Part shown: positions 1-6,348 of the stretch, piece after piece
How positions within the stretch are numbered: the stretch's first letter is position 1
How the letters are laid out: each line of letters starts with the position of its first letter
The notes under the pieces: model-generated
Database searches by the model: none
Told to the model about the DNA's origin: nothing
The model's input: the letters and a program-made list of their open reading frames with translations, nothing else
Made by a program: the position numbers and the translations under genes
From: an uncultured Phaeodactylibacter sp.
Lineage (GTDB): Bacteria > Bacteroidota > Bacteroidia > Chitinophagales > Saprospiraceae
DNA length: 7,504 nt
Assembly: GCA_913062745.1 (NCBI GenBank)
Contig: CAJXXJ010000167.1
Location: 1 to 7,504, forward strand
Reading direction: 5' to 3'

Positions 1-300
1 TGCCCCACCTGCGATGATGGCATCCAAAACGGCGATGAGGAAGACGTAGACTGCGGTGGCTCTGACTGCCCGGCTTGCCCCAGCTGCGACGACGGCATCC
101 AAAACGGTGATGAAGAAGACGTGGACTGTGGCGGCTCCAACTGCCCGGCCTGCCCGACCTGTGATGATGGCATCCAAAACGGCGATGAGGAAGACGTAGA
201 CTGCGGCGGCCCTGACTGCCCGGCCTGCCCCACTTGCGACGACGGCATCCAAAACGGCGATGAAACCGGCGTGGACTGCGGCGGCCCGGCTTGTGTACCA
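1..300 (+). repeat. Four in-frame 75-bp tandem repeats (25 aa each) encoding a Cys-rich acidic module
   Basis: Units begin at 1, 76, 151 and 226 with an exact 75-bp period, and the array continues off the left edge. Each unit starts CPxC and carries DDGIQNGDE and VDCGG. Units 1-3 have four cysteines, two in CPxC and two in the second half. Unit 4 is the degenerate last copy: it has TG in place of ED, and its tail is shifted. At synonymous sites units 1 and 3 match each other (GAT GAT, GAG GAA, GTA), and units 2 and 4 match each other (GAC GAC, GAA, GTG). Similar DGIQNGDETGVDCGG modules are common in surface proteins of marine Bacteroidota. Confidence 0.95.
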
Positions 301-906
301 TGTGGCACAGGCTGTGACGAAGAAGTTACCCTGACCCTCAACTTTGACCTGTTCCCGGGACAGACCAGCTGGGATATCGTGGATGTAGCAGGTACCGTCT
401 ATGGAAGCGGCGGCCCGTATAATGGCCAGAGTGGCTTCTCTCAGGTGCAGGAAGCCGTATGTTTGCCGGCAGGCTGCTTCACCCTGCGTGTGTACGACTC
501 CGCCGGCAACGGCATGTGCTGCCGGTTTGGGCAGGGGAGCTACGAGCTTACTGATGAGAACGGTCAGGTCCTTGCCAGTGGTGGCGACTTTGACGGACAG
601 GATAATTCGCTTTTCTGTGTGGCCGGCGGATTGCCTGCCGGGCTTTCAGCCCCGAGTGTTACCTCCTTCGAGTTATTCCCGAACCCGACTGAGGGGCAGG
701 TCACGCTGCGCCTGAACCGCGAGGTAGAACAGTCTGCAATGGTACGCATCAGCAACCCGATGGGAGCTGGCGTGATGCAACTGCAGCTGGGTACGGGCGA
801 GACTCAGCGGAAGCTTAATGTTTCCGGTTGGCCCGCAGGCCTCTACACGGTAGAAGTCTGGGCAGATGGCAAATGGGAAAGCAAGCGGCTGATGATCGTC
901 CGCTAA
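1..906 (+). CDS. Secreted cysteine-rich repeat protein with T9SS type A C-terminal sorting domain (partial, 5' end outside window)
   Basis: The frame is open from base 1 to a TAA at 904-906 (301 visible residues). An internal GTG at 121 is not a believable start, because the repeats run through it and off the left edge. Order of parts: four 25-residue repeats (1-300), each of the form CPxCDDGIQNGDE...VDCGG; a domain of about 110 residues (about 301-640) with the motifs DSAGNGMCC and ASGGDF, which recurs in extracellular Bacteroidota proteins; and a sorting domain (about 661-903) with FPNPTEGQV near its start and GLYTVEV near its end. From family knowledge, such tails send proteins through the type IX secretion system to the cell surface or medium. 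The many cysteines suggest disulfides, and the acidic NGDE stretches may bind Ca2+ (inference). No catalytic motif is visible, so the function is unknown; adhesion or a spacer role for a missing N-terminal domain is plausible. It has no evident link to the oxidase genes. Confidence 0.88.
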   Translation, partial: CPTCDDGIQNGDEEDVDCGGSDCPACPSCDDGIQNGDEEDVDCGGSNCPACPTCDDGIQNGDEEDVDCGGPDCPACPTCDDGIQNGDETGVDCGGPACVPCGTGCDEEVTLTLNFDLFPGQTSWDIVDVAGTVYGSGGPYNGQSGFSQVQEAVCLPAGCFTLRVYDSAGNGMCCRFGQGSYELTDENGQVLASGGDFDGQDNSLFCVAGGLPAGLSAPSVTSFELFPNPTEGQVTLRLNREVEQSAMVRISNPMGAGVMQLQLGTGETQRKLNVSGWPAGLYTVEVWADGKWESKRLMIVR

Positions 907-929
907 TTCTTGCCTGAAGGCGCCTGAAG

Positions 930-968
930 GCCCGAACTCCGGTTTTGCCGGGGTTCGGGCTTTTGTTT
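930..968 (+). terminator. Intrinsic terminator of the T9SS-cargo gene
   Basis: A 13-bp stem (930-942 with 948-960, one G-U wobble) has a TTTTG loop and is followed by TTTTGTTT at 961-968. It begins 24 bases after the TAA. Nothing on the opposite strand gives a T-tract, so it acts on + strand transcripts only. A perfect 10-bp tandem duplication (912-921 and 922-931) lies at its foot. Confidence 0.9.
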
Positions 969-1029
969 GCTGGCTGTTGCAACAGCAGAGTGTGCCGTAT
1001 TTAAATAGAAAAAAGTGCTGCCTGCCGGC

Positions 1030-1068
1030 AAAAAAAGTGCCCATACCCCCGAGCGGGAATACAGGCAC
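1030..1068 (-). terminator. Intrinsic terminator at the end of the - strand operon
   Basis: Read on the - strand, a 14-bp RNA stem (1068-1055 with 1050-1037, four G-U wobbles) closes a GCTC tetraloop and is followed by seven T (1036-1030). It lies 47 bases after the stop codon of the ferredoxin-NADP+ reductase gene. It is the strongest terminator in the - strand intergenic regions, so the transcript probably ends here. Confidence 0.88.
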
Positions 1069-1115
1069 AATTAGTGAATTGACACAAGTCCTTTAGAGTA
1101 GTGTATGACTTTGGG

Positions 1116-2129
1116 TCATGAATCAAACCCTTGTACACCGTTGACCGTGGTGTACTTCAGGCTAAGTTTTTGCTCGGGGTGGATACGCTTAAAAGCCGAC
1201 TGGCACATCAGTGTAGCTTCGTGGAAGCCGCAGAGGATCAGCTTAAGCTTACCGGGATAGGTATTGATGTCCCCGATAGCGTAGACGCCCGGCACGTTTG
1301 TGCTGTAATCGAAGGTGTCTACTTTGATGCCGTCTTTCGGATCTATATCGAGCCCCCAGTTTTGCAGCGGGCCCATTTTGGGCGTAAGCCCGAACAGCGG
1401 TACGAAGAAGTCGGTCTCCCGGGTGATGTCTCCCTCTGTTTTGTGATGGATTTTCACCTCGTTCAATTTGCCGTTGCCATGGAGGCCTACCACCTGAGCT
1501 TCAGTGATCAGTTTGATGCGGCCTTCAGCAGCGAGCCGTTCCACTTTTTCGACACTATCGGGTGCGCCCCGGAAGCCTTTGCGCCGGTGGACGAGCGTAA
1601 GCTCACTGGCCATGTCTGCCAGGTGGATAGTCCAGTCGAGTGCGCTGTCCCCTCCGCCGGAGATGACGATGCGCTTGCCGCGAAAATGCTCCGGCTCTTT
1701 GACCATATACTCCACGCCTTTGTGCTCAAACTGCTCGATATTTTCGATAGGCGGTTTACGGGGCTCAAAGCTGCCCAGGCCAGCGGCGATTGCCACGACT
1801 GGCGCATGGATTTTGGTCCCTTCGTTGGTGGTAACGATAAAGGAACCGTCTTCCTGCTGGTCCAGGGTTTCCGCCCGTTCGCCCAGGGTAAAGCCCGGCT
1901 TGAACGGAGCAATTTGCTCCATGAGGTTGTCTACCAGCTCCCCGGCGGTGACGCTGGCAAAGCCTGGGATATCGTAGATGGGTTTTTTCGGATAAATTTC
2001 TGCCAGTTGGCCGCCCGGCTGCGGTAGGGCGTCAACGATGTGGCAGTGCAATTTCAGCAGGCCTGCTTCAAACACGGTGAACAGCCCAACCGGGCCGGCA
2101 CCGACTATCAGTATATCTGTCTTTATCAT
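1116..2129 (-). CDS. Ferredoxin/flavodoxin--NADP+ reductase, thioredoxin-reductase-like type (FNR2, YumC-like)
   Basis: The 337-residue flavoprotein is full length for the type 2 FNR family. Its FAD-binding Rossmann motif is GAGPVG (residues 10-15), followed by PGGQL (38-42). The NADPH-binding Rossmann motif is GGGDSA (158-163) with HRR (181-183), which fits recognition of the NADP phosphate. The second FAD motif is AIGDIN (284-289). Thioredoxin reductases have a CxxC redox pair just before the GGGxSA-associated segment; here that place is DSALDW with no cysteine pair, so disulfide reduction is unlikely. Known family role: cytoplasmic homodimer that moves electrons between NADPH and ferredoxin or flavodoxin. 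The ATG at 2127-2129 gives a normal N-terminus directly before the Rossmann strand, and no Shine-Dalgarno site is visible. It lies 66 bp after the SafE-like gene on the same strand and is the last gene before the terminator. Ferredoxin specificity is inferred from the family. Confidence 0.9.
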   Translation of the reverse strand: MIKTDILIVGAGPVGLFTVFEAGLLKLHCHIVDALPQPGGQLAEIYPKKPIYDIPGFASVTAGELVDNLMEQIAPFKPGFTLGERAETLDQQEDGSFIVTTNEGTKIHAPVVAIAAGLGSFEPRKPPIENIEQFEHKGVEYMVKEPEHFRGKRIVISGGGDSALDWTIHLADMASELTLVHRRKGFRGAPDSVEKVERLAAEGRIKLITEAQVVGLHGNGKLNEVKIHHKTEGDITRETDFFVPLFGLTPKMGPLQNWGLDIDPKDGIKVDTFDYSTNVPGVYAIGDINTYPGKLKLILCGFHEATLMCQSAFKRIHPEQKLSLKYTTVNGVQGFDS

Positions 2130-2156
2130 GATTTCGTGGTTTATTCGCAGCTTATA

Positions 2157-2184
2157 GCCTGCCGTTTTAGCGTAAGCGACAGGC
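2157..2184 (-). other. Intergenic inverted repeat between the SafE-like gene and the FNR gene
   Basis: An 8-bp stem (2184-2177 with 2164-2157, one G-U wobble) has a 12-base loop. It fills much of the 66-bp gap. No T-tract follows on the - strand, so it is not a convincing terminator. It could limit 3' exonuclease decay of the upstream message. Confidence 0.45.
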
Positions 2185-2195
2185 GCACGTATCCG

Positions 2196-2891
2196 CTAAT
2201 GGCACATGGGCGCATTCTGCATGTTCTCCCAGAAACGGAATTCGATCGGCACATCAAAATTGAGCCCGCGGAAGATGAACAGCAGTGCAAAAGCCACCAG
2301 AAAAACGGGCAGCAGTTTGCGCAGCCGGGTGCGCCACTTTAGGGTAATAAACTGCCCGGCCAGAGCAGTGGCCAGCATCAGGGGAAGCGTGCCCAGCCCG
2401 AAGGCTGCCATATAAGCTGCGCTTTCCCAGATGACGCCGGTGCTTACGGCACCGACTATGGCTACGTACACCAGCCCGCAGGGCAGCAAGCCATTGAGCA
2501 TGCCGATGGTGAAGAGGCGGTTGCGGCCTCCTTTCAGCAATTGCCCCAGCTTGACCTTCACCCAGGTGTTGAGGCGCTGCATAGCAGGAATGCGCAACAG
2601 CCGGCTTTCCACATCAATGGAAAACAAGGCGACGATGAGCAAAAAAACGCCAAGCCCGATTGAAATGTAGGATTGTGCTCCGGCCAGAAAAAAGCCCCGG
2701 CCCGCGATGCCAATGACGGAGCCCAGCAGGGTGTACGTCATCACCCTGCCAAGATTGTAAAGCAGTACATTGGCTGCCGACCGCCAGGGCTGTTGCCCCT
2801 GATAGGGCAGTGACAGGGCAATCGGGCCGCACATGCCTACACAGTGCAGGCTGCCGAGCAATCCGATCGTAAAGGCGGTCCAGATAGCCAT
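2196..2891 (-). CDS. Sulfite exporter TauE/SafE-family, UreH-like transmembrane protein of the cbb3 assembly locus
   Basis: The 231-residue polytopic membrane protein has about six hydrophobic segments. Key motifs are HCVGMCGP (residues 16-23) in the first helix, LNGLLPCGLVY (132-142) in the fourth, and FGLGTLP (164-170). This paired Cys/Pro pattern is typical of the DsbD-like/UreH-like membrane domain usually annotated as 'sulfite exporter TauE/SafE family'. In Bacteroidota and other phyla such genes sit directly after ccoG-ccoH. A role in copper or other metal delivery, or in redox transfer, for oxidase maturation is an inference from context; sulfite export is not supported by anything here. 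The ATG at 2889-2891 starts one base after the TAA of ccoH, indicating translational coupling. The C-terminus ends NAPMCH, a possible metal-binding tail. The family call is firm; the substrate is unknown. Confidence 0.85.
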   Translation of the reverse strand: MAIWTAFTIGLLGSLHCVGMCGPIALSLPYQGQQPWRSAANVLLYNLGRVMTYTLLGSVIGIAGRGFFLAGAQSYISIGLGVFLLIVALFSIDVESRLLRIPAMQRLNTWVKVKLGQLLKGGRNRLFTIGMLNGLLPCGLVYVAIVGAVSTGVIWESAAYMAAFGLGTLPLMLATALAGQFITLKWRTRLRKLLPVFLVAFALLFIFRGLNFDVPIEFRFWENMQNAPMCH

Positions 2892-2892
2892 A

Positions 2893-3333
2893 TTATAATC
2901 TTACGCTTTGTTCTTTGTAAAACTTCTTGCCGTCTCCGGTCCAGTCTACCTTAAGCTTCCAGTTGCCTTCCGGCAGTTGATCGGTTGGGATATACTGTAC
3001 GCCTTCTGCGTCAGGCTGAATAGGCAGGCGGAAGTCCAGCCGGTGGTTGACCGGGGAGAAGAAGACGATTTTTCCGCCCAGCTGTTCAAAGCCTTCCGGG
3101 AAATGTATCTCCACCTCGTTTTTATTCCGCTTATACTGTATTTTGAGATCTACGGCCAGTGCCTGTGCATTGGCCAGCTTGTCGTAGTGTTCCTGATAGC
3201 GCAAGTCGTCTGCGTAGTAATCATCGGATACCAGGCTGTGGTCGTACTGTGTGGTACGGTATACCTGATAGACCAGTGAGAGTACAAAAACGCTAAAGAA
3301 CAGCGCTATTCCGGTTCCCCAATTAATTTTCAT
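2893..3333 (-). CDS. ccoH: CcoH/FixH family cbb3 oxidase assembly protein
   Basis: The 146-residue protein has one N-terminal membrane helix (about residues 7-24) followed by a periplasmic domain. The juxtamembrane segment DDYYADDLRYQEHYDK (37-52) matches the conserved FixH pattern of an acidic/tyrosine stretch with YQ. The rest is a small beta-rich domain with PEG and NWKLKVDW near the end. In proteobacteria, CcoH (FixH) is a single-span protein needed for stable cbb3 assembly and contacts the complex. The position between ccoG and the SafE-like gene supports the call. The ATG at 3331-3333 places the helix at the right distance. The 148-bp gap to ccoG contains a hairpin, so ccoH expression may be set separately from ccoG. 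No clear Bacteroidota -33/-7 promoter was found there. Confidence 0.88.
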   Translation of the reverse strand: MKINWGTGIALFFSVFVLSLVYQVYRTTQYDHSLVSDDYYADDLRYQEHYDKLANAQALAVDLKIQYKRNKNEVEIHFPEGFEQLGGKIVFFSPVNHRLDFRLPIQPDAEGVQYIPTDQLPEGNWKLKVDWTGDGKKFYKEQSVRL

Positions 3334-3417
3334 GACTTTGCGGTTTTGCAGCCCGCCAACCCCAAAACGGTGATGGCTGGGCTTATTGGACTATATATTG
3401 AATTGTGAAGGTTAAAA

Positions 3418-3447
3418 GAGGGGGAGTACCAGTCTGATACGCCCCTC
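3418..3447 (-). other. Hairpin between ccoG and ccoH; weak terminator/attenuator candidate
   Basis: On the - strand GAGGGG (3447-3442) pairs with CCCCTC (3423-3418). An inner GTA/TAC pairing (3440-3438 with 3428-3426) lies across a small internal loop, and a 9-base loop closes it. Four T follow (3417-3414). The short T-run and internal loop make full termination unlikely; partial termination or mRNA stabilisation is more plausible, because ccoH downstream is an operon member. It shares its GCAG-Y-GAGGGG start with the hairpin at 5114-5140. Confidence 0.45.
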
Positions 3448-3481
3448 GCTGCATTAACCAAAACTCAAATGTTGTTGCTCT

Positions 3482-5047
3482 TTATTTGACGGGGCCAAGG
3501 AAGTTGGTCTTTACCTCATCAATCAGCTCTCCGTTGGAATATACTTCTACGACCACCTCAGTCTTTCGGTCTTCGAGTGCGGCCTCTTCCAGGTCAATAA
3601 ACAGGGCGCCTTCCGCCACCTGATCCTTACCGGCTACCGGGCTGTTGCCGACCAGCCGGATCCGGCCGGGCACATCGCCGACCAGCTTGAATTCTACGGC
3701 CAGCTCTTCCTGTGTTTTATTGATAACCTGATAGTTGTAAAGGTTACTGATGTAAGTGTCATCTACGCGCTGGAACAAAGTGCCCGGCGTGCGCAGCAGC
3801 AGCGTCTCCACATCGGTACGCAGGGACAGCAATACTATATTCACTACAATCAGCACGGCTAACACTGCCGTGTAAGCAATCACACGCGGTGTAAACAGCT
3901 TCTGCCGGCCGGTTTTGATTCCCTCATAACTGTCGTAACGGATCAGGCCACGCGGGCGGTCAATTTTATCCATGACCTCATCACAGGCATCCATGCAGGC
4001 GGTGCAGTTCACACACTCGAGCTGCGTGCCGTCCCGGATATCGATGCCCGTCGGGCAAACCTGCACGCAAAGGCCGCAGTCGATGCAGTCGCCTAAAGTG
4101 CGCTTCATGGTTTCCGTTGGGCTTTCACCGGCCTGCGTTGCGCCATTGCAATCAGCTGCGGGTGCCATCGTAGCAGCGCCGCTGATGTCGGCCTGCATTT
4201 GGGCTACCGGGTTGTTGCCGGTGGCTTTATTCGCTGCAGCACTGCTGCCGGCCGCTTTTTTCTTACGGTTTTTCTTCATTTTACCTCTCGGCTCACCCCG
4301 CTCGAAATCATAGGCTACGACGATGGAATTCTGGTCCAGCATCACGCCCTGCAGGCGACCGTAGGGGCAGATCGTCACACATACCTGTTCGCGCAGGTAA
4401 GCAAATACGAAGTAGAAAGCTGCGGAGAACAGAATCATCGCGATGAAGCCTTTGAGGTTTTGGGTAACCGGCTCCGTGGCAATCTCGATGACCTCTTCCA
4501 CACCTATAATGTAGGCCAGGAAGGTATTGGCCACGAGTACCGCGATGGCAAAGAATATGATCTGTTTGCCCGCTTTTTTGATGATTTTTTGGGTGGTCCA
4601 CGGTGCCTTATTAAGGCGCTTCTGGGCGTTAGCATCGCCTTCTATGGCGTACTCGATCCGCCGGAAGACCATTTCCATGAAAATGGTCTGCGGGCAAACC
4701 CAGCCGCAGAAAAGGCGGCCCCAAACAACGGTAAACAGGATAATAAAGATGATGCCGGTCAGCATCGCCAGCACCAGCAGGTGAAAGTCCTGCGTGGTAA
4801 ACACCAGCCCGAAGAGTACGAATTTGCGCTCCAGGATATTAAACAGCAGCAATGGCTCGCCGCCGATTTTGATGAACGGTGCGCCGAATAAAAACGCCAG
4901 CAGTACCCAGCTTACATACGTCCGGGCATTGGTGAAGCGCCCACTCGGCTTTTTCGGATAAATCCATACCCGCTTCCCGCTATCATCTACCGTGGCAATT
5001 TTGTCGCGGTAGGTTTCATTGTCTTTTATTGGCTCGGTTGCATTCAT
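3482..5047 (-). CDS. ccoG: CcoG (FixG/RdxA) cbb3 oxidase accessory protein, polyferredoxin with a lineage-specific insertion
   Basis: The 521-residue protein is longer than the roughly 450-490 residues usual for the family. It has several membrane helices (about 44-64, 87-109, 163-183 and 200-217, and 386-409), with the NosR/NapH-like motifs CGWVCPQ (114-120) and CVTICPYGR (223-231). Two [4Fe-4S] ferredoxin motifs follow: C321xxC324xxC327xxxC331P and C345xxC348xxC351xxxC355. A C-terminal periplasmic Ig-like domain (about 430-521) ends the protein. Known role: CcoG is a membrane Cu(II) reductase that supplies Cu(I) for the CuB site of CcoN. Odd point: between RGEPRGK and the first ferredoxin motif there are about 55-60 extra residues, rich in Lys, then Ala/Asn/Gly/Thr (about 257-318). 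The usual spacing there is only a few residues. The ATG at 5045-5047 has no Shine-Dalgarno site. ccoP lies 113 bp upstream. Confidence 0.95.
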   Translation of the reverse strand: MNATEPIKDNETYRDKIATVDDSGKRVWIYPKKPSGRFTNARTYVSWVLLAFLFGAPFIKIGGEPLLLFNILERKFVLFGLVFTTQDFHLLVLAMLTGIIFIILFTVVWGRLFCGWVCPQTIFMEMVFRRIEYAIEGDANAQKRLNKAPWTTQKIIKKAGKQIIFFAIAVLVANTFLAYIIGVEEVIEIATEPVTQNLKGFIAMILFSAAFYFVFAYLREQVCVTICPYGRLQGVMLDQNSIVVAYDFERGEPRGKMKKNRKKKAAGSSAAANKATGNNPVAQMQADISGAATMAPAADCNGATQAGESPTETMKRTLGDCIDCGLCVQVCPTGIDIRDGTQLECVNCTACMDACDEVMDKIDRPRGLIRYDSYEGIKTGRQKLFTPRVIAYTAVLAVLIVVNIVLLSLRTDVETLLLRTPGTLFQRVDDTYISNLYNYQVINKTQEELAVEFKLVGDVPGRIRLVGNSPVAGKDQVAEGALFIDLEEAALEDRKTEVVVEVYSNGELIDEVKTNFLGPVK

Positions 5048-5113
5048 GGTTTGGACAAATTAGCATTCTGGTAAAAGGGCGCTGGGTGTCGGGTTTGAGT
5101 GGGTTGGGTAAGG

Positions 5114-5140
5114 GAGGGGAGCTCATCAAAGCCCCCCCTC
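5114..5140 (-). other. GC-rich hairpin between ccoP and ccoG
   Basis: On the - strand a G-rich arm (5140-5130) pairs with AGCTCCCCTC (5123-5114), giving ten pairs with one bulged G and one G-U wobble around a TTGATG loop. No T-tract follows, so it is not an intrinsic terminator. It begins 20 bases after the ccoP stop codon, the position expected for a 3' stabiliser that would protect the structural-subunit part of the message relative to ccoG. Confidence 0.55.
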
Positions 5141-5160
5141 ACTGCAAATCTGCCTGTTTA

Positions 5161-6144
5161 CTATTTATTCATGCCCAGTGCTTCCTCGTCCACTTCCACG
5201 GCAGTGCTGTCAGCGGGAGCTTCCGCGCCGTTATCTGCCTGTGGTTCGTAGAGGTCGCCCTGTGGTTCTTTTGCATTGGGCGGGTCGGTACCGTGCAGGG
5301 TCATAATATAGCTGGATACCTTGTGCATGTCAGCTGCGCTCAGCTGTGCTTTCCAGGCAATCATCCCTTTTTCCGGCACACCGTATTTGACCGTCTTGAA
5401 GACGTCCTTGATATCGCCGCCGTGGATCCAGTACGGATCTGTAAGGTTAGGGCCTACACCACCCTCTCCCAGCATGCCGTGGCAAGCTGCACAGTTATTG
5501 TTGAAAATAGTCTGCCCGCTGGCAATCGCCGCCTCATCCGTCAGCAGGGTGACGTTGGTCTCGTCAATCAGGTTAGCCTGCGTAGCCAGGTAGGCCGCTA
5601 CTGCTTTTTCTGCTCTTTCCATTTCCATCTCGTACTCTTCGGCTGAGCTCATACCAGCACCGGAGAAGTGGAAATAGCCCAGGTACACTACGGCAAAGGC
5701 GATCGTCATGTAGAACATCGCCACCCACCAGGGCGGAAGGCTGTTGTCCAACTCGCGGATACCGTCGTAGTCGTGGTCGAGCATAACGTCCTGCTCTTTT
5801 TCCACCGGTACAGCGTCGGTCCACTTTTTGTACATGCGGTCCCAGAACGGCTCCTTCTGCTTCTCTACTGCATCCTGATAAGCATCGATGCCCATCTCCT
5901 GATAGATGCGGATCTGATTGACCTTCACCATCGTATTCAGCAGGTGGAACAGGGCGAAAATCGCCGCGACGATCACCGTACCAGCAAGAGCAGCCAATGA
6001 CCAGGCCAGGAAGTTGTCGTAAAAATACGGATTGTCCCCTCCGCTTTCCGCGGCTGCATCTGCGGCTTGCGCTACTACGGAGAGCAAGAGCAATGGCAGC
6101 GTCATGCTGAGGGTTTTCAGTGTTTTATTTCTCATGTCGATCAT
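5161..6144 (-). CDS. ccoP: cbb3-type cytochrome c oxidase subunit III, mono-heme CcoP
   Basis: The 327-residue protein (324 from the second ATG) starts with a signal-like hydrophobic segment (about 11-27) and has membrane helices at about 45-69 and 139-159. The conserved CcoP segment DHDYDGIRELDNSLPPWW (123-140) precedes the second helix. One cytochrome c domain follows, with CAACH (218-222) as the heme attachment site and M261 in GMIAWK as the likely second axial ligand. Proteobacterial CcoP has two such domains; a single one is the usual Bacteroidota form. The protein passes electrons into the complex from the periplasmic side. The C-terminal tail (about 285-327) is acidic, Pro/Ala-rich and probably disordered. 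The ATG at 6142-6144 overlaps ccoQ by 20 bp. The ATG at 6133-6135 (MRNKTLK) gives a cleaner signal-like start and an 11-bp overlap; I cannot decide between them, and neither has a Shine-Dalgarno site. Confidence 0.95.
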   Translation of the reverse strand: MIDMRNKTLKTLSMTLPLLLLSVVAQAADAAAESGGDNPYFYDNFLAWSLAALAGTVIVAAIFALFHLLNTMVKVNQIRIYQEMGIDAYQDAVEKQKEPFWDRMYKKWTDAVPVEKEQDVMLDHDYDGIRELDNSLPPWWVAMFYMTIAFAVVYLGYFHFSGAGMSSAEEYEMEMERAEKAVAAYLATQANLIDETNVTLLTDEAAIASGQTIFNNNCAACHGMLGEGGVGPNLTDPYWIHGGDIKDVFKTVKYGVPEKGMIAWKAQLSAADMHKVSSYIMTLHGTDPPNAKEPQGDLYEPQADNGAEAPADSTAVEVDEEALGMNK

Positions 6145-6325
6145 TTTCTGCGGTTAGAGGATGAGTGGAATCTTCCAGCGGCATGTGCGCCATTTTGTCC
6201 AGGTAGCCGGCATTGCTTCGGAAAGCCATCACAGCGCTTGTGATAAAGATGACCATGAAGGTCAGCAGCGCAGCGATTGCCATCCAGTTGATATTGCCAG
6301 CTCCTTCGAGAATGTATTTGAACAT
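6125..6325 (-). CDS. ccoQ: CcoQ-like small subunit of cbb3 oxidase
   Basis: The 66-residue protein has one membrane helix (about 13-35) and a polar cytoplasmic tail containing YLDKMAHMPLEDS (41-53), a pattern seen in Bacteroidota CcoQ-like proteins between ccoNO and ccoP. In other phyla CcoQ (FixQ) stabilises the complex, mainly through CcoP, and is not catalytic. Its end overlaps the start of ccoP, so the two are probably translationally coupled. The ATG at 6323-6325 lies 58 bp after ccoNO. The call rests on size, a single helix and position more than on strong sequence identity. Confidence 0.85.
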   Translation of the reverse strand: MFKYILEGAGNINWMAIAALLTFMVIFITSAVMAFRSNAGYLDKMAHMPLEDSTHPLTAENDRHEK

Positions 6326-6348
6326 GGTTGTTATCTTTTATGAAGCAG

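Noticed and set aside
1..300. CRISPR-like array because of the regular 75-bp period
   Set aside because: The period is a multiple of three, the frame stays open, changes are mostly synonymous, and there are no spacers.
673..1068. Open frame of 131 codons on the - strand across the end of the T9SS-cargo gene
   Set aside because: It overlaps both intrinsic terminators and the antisense of the sorting domain, has no recognisable domain, and is best explained as a chance frame.
1131..2027. Long + strand frame (298 codons) opposite the FNR gene
   Set aside because: The - strand product has all FNR2 motifs; the + frame has no recognisable domain and is an antisense shadow of GC-rich coding sequence. 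The same holds for 4199-4891 opposite ccoG.
1116..2129. Thioredoxin reductase
   Set aside because: The redox-active CxxC pair is missing at its usual place, and length and motifs match the TrxR-like ferredoxin-NADP+ reductases.
3343..3368. Inverted repeat GTTTTG/CAAAAC just upstream of the ccoH start, as a translational operator
   Set aside because: Only 6 bp with a 14-base loop and a mismatch at the base; too weak to support a regulatory call.
5048..5062. TAATTTG on the - strand near the ccoG start as a Bacteroidota -7 promoter element
   Set aside because: It has one base too few for TAnnTTTG, no matching -33 TTTG lies upstream, and it almost touches the start codon.
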